Positions 12,901 through 22,600 of a stretch of DNA of 64,000 nucleotides are shown piece after piece; position 1 is the stretch's first letter, and every line of letters begins with the position of its first letter. This DNA comes from Odiellus spinosus (taxonomy: Eukaryota; Arthropoda; Arachnida; Opiliones; Phalangiidae), in the NCBI GenBank assembly GCA_963920705.1, contig OY987237.1, positions 11,562,601 through 11,626,600 on the forward strand, read 5' to 3'. A program made the position numbers and the translations under genes. A model generated the notes under the pieces. The model was not told where the DNA came from. It saw nothing but the letters and a program-made list of their open reading frames with translations, and did not search any database.

Positions 12901-13972
12901 TAAAAATAGCTTCATATTTCTCTTCAATCTCCCTTTAATTTCCATTATGTTACTTACGGTATAACCAACAAGATATTTGAATCGTAAAGCTCGTAATTCG
13001 CTCACGATAATATCTTATAGCGTGACAATATTGCGTGGTCAGAAATCCGTCGACCTTGTCACTATTACGCGTTTGAACGTCGACAAGTATCCAACGTCTT
13101 TACGACTTACTTAACGCGATGCCATAAAATGTCAGTTACGAGGTTCGAGAGAAGTTTCCAAATACTACTTTTCTTCCAAATAGATTTTAACATCGTATAT
13201 CAATACGCCACAGTTTTCCCCATTATAAACTTCCTTTCAACCAAATATATGAGCCTATATATTCAAACTGGAAACATAATATCAGAAGTCATAAAATAAA
13301 ATCTCTTCAATGAAGAAAGTTCCTAACTTTCGATTTAAATTTAACAACTATTTTGTGGTACGCGTATCAAAGCATACTCTGATACAATGTTATTTATAAT
13401 TTATTTGGAATATTTAATCACGCGTAAAAACCATATCAAAACTAACCAAAAATATCGTGGTAAATTCACAGTTAATTATCAAAGTCGCTAATTAAAGACT
13501 CGCTAAGCCTAGCTGAATCGCTTGAGAACAAAACTTCCTTGTGAAAATTAACCTTCAGAATTATATATAAACTTTAATGGTATACGTGTAAAATGAACTA
13601 TTTATTGTATTACTTCTCCAATGGCCAGAAAAGTATCTTCTAAGGGGGCAAAATGGGTTTATAGGGGCAAAAGCATATTCTATTTGTGTTTGCAGAATTA
13701 AGTTTTGAGGGGGCATGAATTATAGTTTCAACTATTAAGTGATTATAAATTCATAGAAGACAACACCCATTTGGTACAAAATATCAAATTAATCAGAATG
13801 CCCCGATTAATAACATAATTATGAAATAAATATTTAAATTTATTCCCTAAACAAAGTTTAAAGTATCCACCATTAGATAGTAATTGACTGCTAGTAAAGT
13901 TTACTTACCCGAATTGCATTCCAGAAACGTAACCAATAAGAAAAAGAAAACACCCACTATTTTCCGCTCCAT
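6946..13972 (-). CDS. Single-pass membrane protein with Ser/Thr-rich and degenerate LDLa-like ectodomain
   Basis: Not recognised as a named family. Six exons read on the minus strand: 13972-13909, 9607-9176, 8852-8769, 8535-8233, 7216-7099 and 7030-6946. They join in phase to 361 aa. Exon 1 encodes a signal peptide (core VGVFFFLLVTFL). Exon 2 is a Ser/Thr-rich, mucin-like stretch (for example DDTTTPLRTTTLKV), likely O-glycosylated. Exon 3 carries a cysteine cluster spaced like the second half of an LDL-receptor class A repeat (QCFIRDTLMC, VDELKC, HGSGEIDC). Exon 4 has acidic and Tyr-rich sequence (DYKDEYYYDDE), a basic run, and a second partial cysteine cluster (KPCMITGDVQC, NCRGKSMC). Exon 5 holds the transmembrane helix (AVISVLTILGVALLSALIY). 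Exon 6 is a short basic cytoplasmic tail starting WKKKKVRPRP. Predicted topology is type I, surface-exposed. Intron 1 is 4.3 kb and transposon-rich. The exon 3 acceptor is uncertain (see findings). Confidence 0.72.
7590..7906. repeat. Inverted repeat with 31-bp perfect arms
   Basis: Arms 7590-7620 and 7876-7906 are exact reverse complements (31 bp) around a 255-bp CpG-richer centre that includes a C-rich run. It lies within intron 4 of the minus-strand membrane-protein gene. It resembles a small foldback element, but no target-site duplication was identified. Confidence 0.75.
11980..12275 (+). mobile_element. M1 family MITE, copy a
   Basis: About 296 bp, with imperfect inverted ends of the form AGCTGCGTTCATACTAG and, reversed, AGCTACGGTCACACTAG. 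The interior has recurrent ATCGATTT-like blocks and the motif CTGCTTCGGGAACCAG. Other copies lie at 14300-15275 (interrupted), 19444-19723, 53446-53735 and 60561-60784 (truncated). No coding capacity. It sits in intron 1 of the minus-strand membrane-protein gene. Confidence 0.8.
12325..12734. repeat. Hairpin plus repeated GAATGAATGAATG tails
   Basis: A hairpin pairs TGTTGAAACACTTACA (12325-12340) with TGTAAATGTGTTTCAACA (12351-12368). It is followed by CGTGAATGAATGAATGT and TATTCGC (12380-12404). A related unit with the same tail recurs at 12710-12734, preceded by a GTTGCAACA-like segment. Short tandem tails of this type are common at the 3' ends of non-LTR retroelements or SINEs, but no body sequence was recognised. 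Confidence 0.5.
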
Positions 13973-14433
13973 GTTTTGAATATGTTTTGAAATGCTCTAG
14001 ATATCCTAGCGCGTGCTACCGTAACTTTATTAATGAATAATGTATATTTAAATAATAGGACGGTGTTTTATCCGAGCCCTCGTAATCCATCCTTCCCTGT
14101 CGCGGCTCTTTGGACTCTGTGACACGATGGAAGAGAGACAATAGGTTAGAGAAGAGTCCTTAGACGGACAACGGATTATCGTTTCCATAGTAACTTCGAA
14201 ATAGGATCTAAAAAAAAAGAGTAATATTACACGCTCGGAACATAAATTATAACGTAATCACCATCTGTGTTTATTTCTTAAGTTATTCCGTCACCCTATA
14301 GCTACGGTCACACTAGCATTTCTTGATCGATTTGAAACGGTAAAATCAAACCGAAATTCAAATTGTCAGGAATCATTTTAAGCGGCACGTGTTCACGCAA
14401 TATCTTTATAAATCGATTTATCGTAGCCTCATC

Positions 14434-15115
14434 GGTATGTACCCATTTCGCCCAAAATATTTCGCCCAAAATGATCTATTCCCATTTCGCCCAAGGCATT
14501 TTTTGCCCAAAATTATCTATTCCCATTTCGCCCAATCCTACTTTGCCCAATCGCTTTATCATTTGGCCCTAAATTATCTCTTCCCATTTTGCCCAAAGTA
14601 AAAATTCCTTTTCTCAATTCGCCCAATCCCAATTTGCCAAATCGTTTTATCAGTTAGCCTAGAATTATCTATTCCCATTTCGCCCAACCCAAAAATTTCT
14701 CTTCCCTTTTCGCCTAAAACGATTAAAGCTTAAATCTTTTAAAATTTAAAGTCTTAGTAGGCCAAAAAAGTGACTTTTATTTAATTTAGGTTAGGTTAGG
14801 TTGGGTTAGGTTAGGTTAGGTTGGGGGAAAAAAGTGGAAAAATGTGACTTGGGCAAAATGAGATTGGTCCAAATCACAATTGGGCGAAACGAGATTGGGC
14901 GAGAAGACATTAGGCCAAATGGGAATTGGGCCAACGGGAATTGGGCGAAAAGAAATTGGGCGAAAAGAAATTGGGCCAAATGGGAATTGGGCGAAATGAA
15001 ATTGGGCGAAATGGGAATTGGGCGAAATGAAATTGTGCGAAAAGAAACTGGGCGAAATGGGAATTGGGCGAAATGAAATTGGGCGGAAAAAAATTGGGCG
15101 AAATGGGGGTAGACC
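14434..15115. mobile_element. Palindromic minisatellite-armed transposon (682 bp) nested in M1
   Basis: The ends are near-perfect inverted repeats: GGTATGTACCCATTTCGCCC on the left, and the complement of GGTCTACCCCCATTTCGCCC on the right. The flanks GCCTCATC (14426-14433) and GCTTCATC (15116-15123) form an 8-bp target-site duplication with one mismatch. Both arms are arrays of degenerate CATTTCGCCCAA units in opposite orientation, around an AT-rich centre with a TTAGG-like tract. The open frames across it, repeating residues such as HFAQ, are by-products of the array. The 8-bp duplication fits hAT- or P-type insertion; no transposase is encoded. Confidence 0.8.
14785..14825 (+). repeat. Interstitial degenerate (TTAGG)n tract
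   Basis: About eight TTAGG or TTGGG units in the centre of the minisatellite-armed element. TTAGG is the telomere unit of most arthropods, but here it is short, degenerate and internal to a transposon, so it is not a telomere. Confidence 0.7.
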
Positions 15116-15382
15116 GCTTCATCTCTCGGCTGTTGAAACCGAATCGGTATAAAACTGGTTCCCGAAGCAGTTTCGAGAAATCGAATCAAATCTATTCGAG
15201 ATAAGACGGTTTCCCGTTCATACGACTATAGCGAAACGGTTTAAATCGATTCCAAGGCCTAGTATGAATGTGGCTAATATGAAATGAATATTTTTAGTAG
15301 AGATGGTGTTAAAAAACTACAAATATGAAAAGTTTTTTTGGGAATTGGGTGTATAGTGTCATGTTCCTCACTGTGTTTAGTA

Positions 15383-15566
15383 TAAAGGCCCGTTTACAAA
15401 AGAGCGGAAAGCTGAAGCGTAAGCCGATGCATGGAGCAATAACAAGAGGAGGCATAGTTTCCAAAAACTCATTTTTAAACGATGTATGAACCTATGCCTC
15501 CTGTTGTTATTGCTCCATGCATCGGCTTACGCTTCAGCTTTCCGCTCTTTTGTAAACGGGCCTTTA
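15383..15566. mobile_element. 184-bp near-perfect palindromic MITE, TA-bounded
   Basis: Arms of about 73 bp begin TAAAGGCCCGTTTACAAAAG and read back identically on the other strand, with about 36 bp of loop. The outermost dinucleotides are TA on both sides, as expected for Tc1/mariner-type insertion. No coding capacity. It would form a long hairpin if transcribed. Confidence 0.8.
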
Positions 15567-16636
15567 GAATGAGAAATAAGGCGATTATCAGCCATTAAAA
15601 AGCTTGAGTTTTATTATAACTTCATAACTTCATATTCCTAAAATAAATCCTATACTTTCCTACATTTCTAAAAAATACATATAATTGCCTATAAATTGAT
15701 GGATAATTTCCTATTTTCCTGTTTTGTTGTGGTCATCCCGAGTAATTGTAATCGGTATAATCAGATATTTCCAAGTAATTGGATCAGACCAGCACTATGC
15801 CACGTAACTAATTAATATAAGAAAGCATATTCGTTATTAGTTGAATAATAATAGACAAAAATGATTTCTTAAAAAAAAATATCTAACATTTCTCTGAAGA
15901 TGTCGCACGATTCCCGCCAAATTACTTAAGCGTAAAATTACTAGTATAACGTTCCTAATATCGAATCCAGTTTGAAACTTCATAAGCTACAATGCTACGT
16001 TTCTTTACCTTTCTATATATTGAGATAAGAAAGAGCATGGACCCTTTAGCTTTTGTACGTAAAGAAATTTCAACCTGATTTAATACGAATCTAACCTGTT
16101 TTTTATTCTTTGGCTTATTTCTATGTGTAAGATAGGGGAAGCTTGTAGTGTTTTGGACTTAATTTCATACACAATTCCACCCTCCCCCTTTTTAGGATAC
16201 GAGAGCGTCTTTTTCATAGGGTTTTTGGCCCTTGATAGTGATTGGTCGTCTCGGACGCCATTATCTAAACTTCCAAAAAAAAAAATTCTCATTCTAAATA
16301 GTAAACTTCGCTTGAAATGTTTGAGGAAACGCGAATCTGTCATTCATTTAAGAAACTTCAAACAACGAGAATCAATCGCTTATTTTCTTTCTAGAATTTA
16401 ATCTCGCCTTTTTATAATTGCCAATATTTTAAAGTTTTATTGTAATCGTTCGTTTGTTTCTTTTGTTTACTTATTAAATTTTTAACGAGGTGACATTCGA
16501 AAGAAATAGAACAGCCAAATAATGTGATTTACATTCCAGAAAGTAAATCCAGATAAAATATATAAAAAAATTTAAATTTATAAATTTTTAGTTTGTTAAT
16601 CCGTGTCTTAAATAATAAGAACATTAATGCTACGAA

Positions 16637-19600
16637 ATGGATACTTTCGTTTCGTGTTTTTTAACGTTATTGGTGTTTGTTAATTGCAGAGGAGATAATG
16701 GTGAGTTTTGATTATGACCATTTTATCGATACGCGAGAAAAACTATTGCAAATACCGGTAAAAATACCGTGAGAACTTAAATTACCACGAAATTTACCAA
16801 TTTTCAAAATTATTTTAATTTTAGATCAATTTAAAACTACGTTTAAATCATTTGATTCTCGTTTATGAAAGAGTCCTGAATGATTTTAGTTTATATATAT
16901 GTATATATTTTTAGTTTAATTGAAATCATAAGTTTATAACTTATCTTCTAGAAGATCAGACCAGATAAGTTTATCTTCTAGAAGATAAGTTATAAACTTA
17001 TGTTTAAATATATTAAAAAGTACGAAGATGTCGTGCTGTGAAGTGGACCTAATATCATCGCGATAGAAAGAAGCAGATTTTGTGTGTAAAATTGGAATTT
17101 ATTTTCGGTATTTGAATTAATTTCTATATTTCGTTAAACTTTATATGAAAGTAAATATAAGTTCGGGTCAATCATTATTATTTCAGCCTTCAACAGGTCG
17201 GCATTTGATGCCCAAGACCTTGGGCATGGTGATTCCGAAAATAAATTCAAAATCTGTTCCAATTTTAGCTCCAAATTTTCCTTGAAGCTTCATATGCATG
17301 TCACTTATTCAAACAATGTTCTCAAAAATCTGTAGGATTTTTCAGGTATAACTGTGCCCCGCAGAGATTCATTCGAATCTTCACCCAAAATTTTTATTAC
17401 CATCTAAAATCTAAATGTAGGTGCAATCTGGTTTACAAATATTTATCCTAGGGGTATAGAATCTTCATTAATATTAAATTATTTTCCTCGAAAGGCTTGT
17501 TATAATTTAATCCAATTATAGTTTAAGGCTAACCCTGTAGAAATATTCGTTTGTTAAAATTAAAATTCGTAAATTTCAACCGGAATAGCGACAAAACTGT
17601 TCCAGTTAACTGCTCGAGAAATTTCACTGGCATCGCTGCTTGAACCTAATTTCAAAAAAATATATATATAATTGCGGCTTGATGTGCCAGGGGATATTGC
17701 TTAGAAATTCTTTATCAAAAAATTCCGGATGTCTTGGACAAACTGTTGACCCCCTATTTGATTAATTAGCATTAAATGTAAAGCCGTTTAAAATGCGACG
17801 AGTATGGTCGTGGTGAGAATTTTTAATTATATACATTTTTGGACCCAAGATTGAAAGAACGTATCTTGATATTATGAAATTCAAGTTCTAGTAAAGTGGA
17901 TCTTTGCGGAAAGATAATTGCATTGCCGCCATTGCTGTTTCTTAATGAATGCGCGTTGAAAATAGAGCTCGGAATAGGATATCCATTATCTTCTGTTATT
18001 CGTATATTTTCAAATATTTTATTTTCGGATAAATTGTAACTAAAAAATTAAATTTGTATATTCGTATAATTGTTAAATGTATAAGGTTTACCCGAAGATA
18101 AGCGTTTGAAGCTTTATCTACAAACAAATTACTCGTTTTCAAACGTATAACGATGGATAAGAAAATTCACATTTCCAGAATCAGTCTAAAATATAAGAAA
18201 AATATTTCAAATTGACTTTTAATTTGAAGAATATAAATAAAACAACGAAACTAAGATTTTAAATCATATTTTTATTATTTTTCACGAATATAAAATTTGA
18301 ATTTTTTTATCCGAACGTATAACGCGGATAATATTCTAAGATAAGGCCATTTTTGAATAAAAACGGATATGGATTATGTTTTTTTTTTTTTTACATTATC
18401 TTCGAATAAGTTAACTCGATTGAAAAATAGTATATTTTTAATCAAACGGATAAAATACATAAGAATTTAGTAGATTTTATCCAATTAATAAAAATTAATG
18501 AATTCCGAGCTCTAATTGAAAATAAATAAACTTATGTCACTCGAAGTAAAATAGCAATCTAGTGAATTTTCTTCGAGCTTTCGCCAGTCGGTTTTGGCGG
18601 AATTTCAACTACATATCCACAATTTTCGATCGGTGTAAATAAATTATGTTGAACTCTTCTTCTAGAACCTAAAAAAAAATCAAATTATCCTTTTAAAAAT
18701 TGCTGCAGATACCAATAAAATACAAAACGTTTTCATTTGGTGGATTAAATAAAAAAAAATGCTTGTTTTTTTAATCCACGAATCTTGAAGATACTACATT
18801 TTATACTTCTAACAAAAATCTTTCCATTTGGGTTATTATTCTTCTTTCCCGAATTTTGATTACAAAACCGGATGAAGGAACTTCGTGCTTGGGGTCCACG
18901 TTTAATTACGTGAATAGCGAGAGAAGCGTGCTCCCCATTCCGAATGAACTTTTCGCTTTATAAATACCTGTTTTTTTTTAGATTTTTTTTAATATTTACA
19001 AGATGACTGTCACTTTTAATTATCGTTTTCTATTCACGGTTCACCGATTTCACGCTGGCCAAGGTGCCATTTGAGTTATAATTACCTCTTCTTTATATTA
19101 TCAGAGATCGTAATGAAGGGGAATCTTACCTTTCCATGATGTCGTCAAGAATTTAATTAATTTCAGATAGATTTATTATTTTTAAAAGAAATTTTTTAGT
19201 CTTTCAATCACCCCTGGTCTAGTATTGCGCCAAGGGTGATCTTGAAACTTTATTTCTCACCTTTGCGTTATCCCCCTTTGTGAGGGAGTTATCTTTCTTA
19301 CAAAAGCCCCCCCCCCCCCCCAGTAAGGTAATTCGTCAGAGAGCTAAAAGAGCGGATTGATTCTAAAGACTGAATGAACTGAATTGAAATTAAGCCAGTA
19401 AATTCGGTTTTAGAATAAAACAATCAAATCGAAAATAAACAATAGCCGCGTTCGTACTAGACCTTGGAATCGATTTAAACCGTTTCAAAACGTTTCGCTA
19501 GAGTCGTGTGAACGGAAAATCGTTTTTTCTCGAATCGATTTGATTCGATTTCTTGAAACTGCTTCGGGAACCACTTTCGTACCGAATCGGTTTCAACAAC

Positions 19601-22600
19601 CGATAGATGAAGCTACAATAAATCGATTTATAAAGATAATTCGTGAACGATTCCTGGCGATATGAATATCGGTTTGATTTTACCGTTTCAAATCGATTAA
19701 GAAATGCTAGTGTGGACGTAGCTAATTTGTACACGTATTGTTTTCACGAAACGGTCTCGCTTAGCTTCGCTTCAATTCTTCGTTGCAAACAAACTAATAT
19801 TTTGTAAAAGTTTTAAAATAAATTTTAACTTTCAAAATGCCTTGTATGTTTAGAAATGCAAGGTCGAAGAAAGTACCGGTACTTCACACGATTTTTGCTT
19901 CTCTATGTTTTGAGAAACCTGTTTTCTCTAGTGAGATCCAACCTACCCTTTAAATAACTCCTTTTAAAAGCATCTCGAATTCCTTACAAGCGCGGTCAGT
20001 TTTATTTTGAAAGAGATAAAAAAGTAAAAATGATCAAACAAAAGGTTTTTATAAAATGTTAATTCTATACATTTTACGATGTTACTAAAGGGTTCTTGTT
20101 TCCATGCCTATTTGTTTCCCCCATAATACTTGGCTTCTAGTTAATTGACTCGATAATGAGGGGACAGACACTTTTAGAAATATTTCGAACTTAGCATTAC
20201 AAAAACTGAACTCGATAACTAATTGTATCACAGGCATATTTATTTCTATCCAATAGATACATATTTAATCCCGGAATATCTTAGTCTTAAGATAAATTCA
20301 AGAACTTTCGACGATTTACTCGCTTGATTTAAAGGCTTTAATATAATATTTCACTTAACTAAAACCAAAAGAGATAATTTTAAATCAGAATGAAAGAATG
20401 ATAGATCCCCTTCGTACTTTCTCGTACATTTCTTGGTTAATTATAGTTAACTCTAATTTCAATTTGATTTTTAAGCTCCATTTTCTATCTAAATATTGAA
20501 TCAAACAAGAGGTTGCGTTTGTTTTTAGGCTATAGTGTACTAATTGGACCCTAAATTTTAATCCGTGATCTAAAAAACTGTTATACCAAAACCAAGAAGT
20601 TTTAGCAAGTAATTAGTAATCATTGTTTATGCAACGAAAAGTTCATTTGGTTAGAACGTGGGAAGGTTACTAAAAAGACCGGTGGTTCAAATTCAACCCG
20701 AGGCAATTGTCATCTTTTCAACTCGTAATCGGGAATAACAGGATGGTGTTAGTAAAGGGGTTATTAAATTGTAAAAAATAAAATAATTAAAAGATGGTTT
20801 TCCCGCGCTTGGCTTTAAAGTGAAGGCATATGAATTGTCTCCATATCGCAACCTCAAATTAAACTCTGTATAATTTCATCGCCTGGCAAAAATTCGACAA
20901 GCCCTTTACCCAAATGGAATTTTTTATTCCTAGCTTTTAATTTTTGAATCCCACCATCGCTTTAGATGAGTAATTTTGTACAAATAATTTGGGCGTTTTT
21001 AAGTTGCGCAAAAAAAGTTTTTTTTTTTTTTAATTTTCCGTCTCCTTCGGTTTATGTCCTGTATATTCTTCCTACATGGTTCGCCAAACTTTGATTTGTG
21101 GGAGTAAAACTTACGATCAACAAGTAGATCTCCTTTCAAACGTTTTATTTATTCTCAAGTTTTATCGTTTTTGAGTCATAGATTCCAATTTTTCCTCTTA
21201 TCAAAATCGCTCGAGTTCAATGAAACAAAAAGCCCACAAACTTTATTGAATTAAAATGTTTGAAGCTTCACGTCTAAATATTTTCCTGTATTTTTAGCCT
21301 CTATATTTTCGTAATTCGCACCTTTAGTGTTTAAACAATTCAATGTATTACTAACTAAAAAAGATTGAAGCACTCGTTTAAAATTAATTAGGTCATATTT
21401 GACGCAATTATACATTTATTTAAAGTGAGAATGAACTTAACAAGTGATTTTTTTATCGATTCTTTATTGTTTAAATAGGCCTAATCCACTAGTGAAAAAA
21501 TTTACGAACAAATATTAAATTAGATATAAATTTAAAACTTACCCGGAAAATAGGCTTAGCGGGATTGATGGAGATCTTGATTTCCTCGCGTATAAGGTCT
21601 GGCGACCAATCGAACGCGATTGTAAGTCTCGTGGAGATATCGCGTGAACGACTGGCCTTTGTTCATTGGTCGTTAAACCTTACACGTCGGCAATTCAGGA
21701 TCTCCATGAATCCAGCTAAGCCTATTTTCCGGGTAAGTTTTAAATTTCTAGTTTATTTGTTTTGTAAACTTTTTATTGGTGGATTAGGCCTATTTAAACG
21801 ATAAGGAATCGATAAAAAAATCGCTTATTAGGTTGCATTCTACCTTTAAATTTTCGCTAAATGGTTAGATTTCGCTAAATGTTGATTTTTCATATACTAT
21901 TGCTTGTCAGATAGATTATAAACAATTTAGAACTAAAACAATTTGAAATTATTAATTCAAAAACCTTTGTTTAATGGATTGATGATGCAGAAAACTAGAA
22001 GGGCATTTTTGTCTGATTCACCTATTAAGTGAAGTCAGCTACCATTACAATATTAACAACAGGTTTTTAACGGTAATATTAGTGTACATTGCGTCACAAA
22101 CCAAAATATCCGAAACACAAAAAGATAATGAAAAATTCCAAGGTTCTTCTGTAAGGTTCCTTAGTCATGCGTTAGGCCTGTATTCAAATCACAAAAAAAG
22201 AAGCTCTTGTAATGTTACATCTTTCCCAGTTTCGAGAAATGATAAAGTGACCCTATTTCCTCCTTTACTAATCATTGTTGAATCTGCGAAACTGGGAGGA
22301 AATTTTTATTCTACTGTTAACCAACTTGTAGAAGAAATTTATCGGTTGTAATTTTTCTTTTTCTTTTTTTCTAAATCTCTTTTGATGTACCCTTGAACTT
22401 GACTTAGAAATTCGTGAAGAACTCTCCCATAAAAAAATTAATAGGGCCAGTTTTTTTATTTATTTTTTTTCTCTTCAATCTTCGTATGATGTGTCTGCTT
22501 TCCACGCCAGTTTTAAGTTGAGCTTAATATATTTTTTGAGAACGTATCTTTAAGCCATCTTATCTAGGTCGTCGGTCAGCATTATTTAAGCGTGAATTCC

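Larger units (their letters stand above)
14300..15275 (-). mobile_element. M1 family MITE, copy b, split by a nested insertion
   Basis: Reverse-oriented M1 copy. The left part (14300-14433) and right part (15116-15275) rebuild one element once the 682-bp insertion and one copy of an 8-bp duplication are removed. The left end is AGCTACGGTCACACTAG; the right end is CTAGTATGAATGTGGCT. Confidence 0.8.
13973..16636. promoter_or_regulatory. Shared upstream region of two divergent membrane-protein genes
   Basis: This 2.66-kb interval separates the start codons of two head-to-head genes that both open with signal-peptide exons, so both promoters must lie in it or upstream non-coding exons must start in it. 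Most of it is occupied by an interrupted M1 element (14300-15275) and a 184-bp palindrome (15383-15566). The 15.6-16.6 kb part is AT-rich and has no recognisable coding exon. No TATA box was confidently placed. Confidence 0.45.

Noticed and set aside
14785..14825. Telomere-like TTAGG tract
   Set aside because: Too short and degenerate for a telomere and located inside a nested transposon; used only as a weak arthropod hint.
14363..15189. Overlapping open frames on both strands encoding repeated FAQ or NWAK residues
   Set aside because: They arise from the CGCCCA minisatellite arms of a transposon; period and composition follow the repeat, not a protein.
16080..16401. Overlapping 87- and 92-codon frames on opposite strands
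   Set aside because: Neither shows domain features or splice context; the pair looks like a chance stop-free stretch.
20641..20712. Functional tRNA gene
   Set aside because: Anticodon and acceptor stems do not pair; kept only as a tRNA-like or SINE candidate.
22082..22351. 89-codon frame inside the large intron of the plus-strand membrane gene
   Set aside because: No signal peptide, domain, splice partner or recognised similarity; expected by chance in this amount of sequence.
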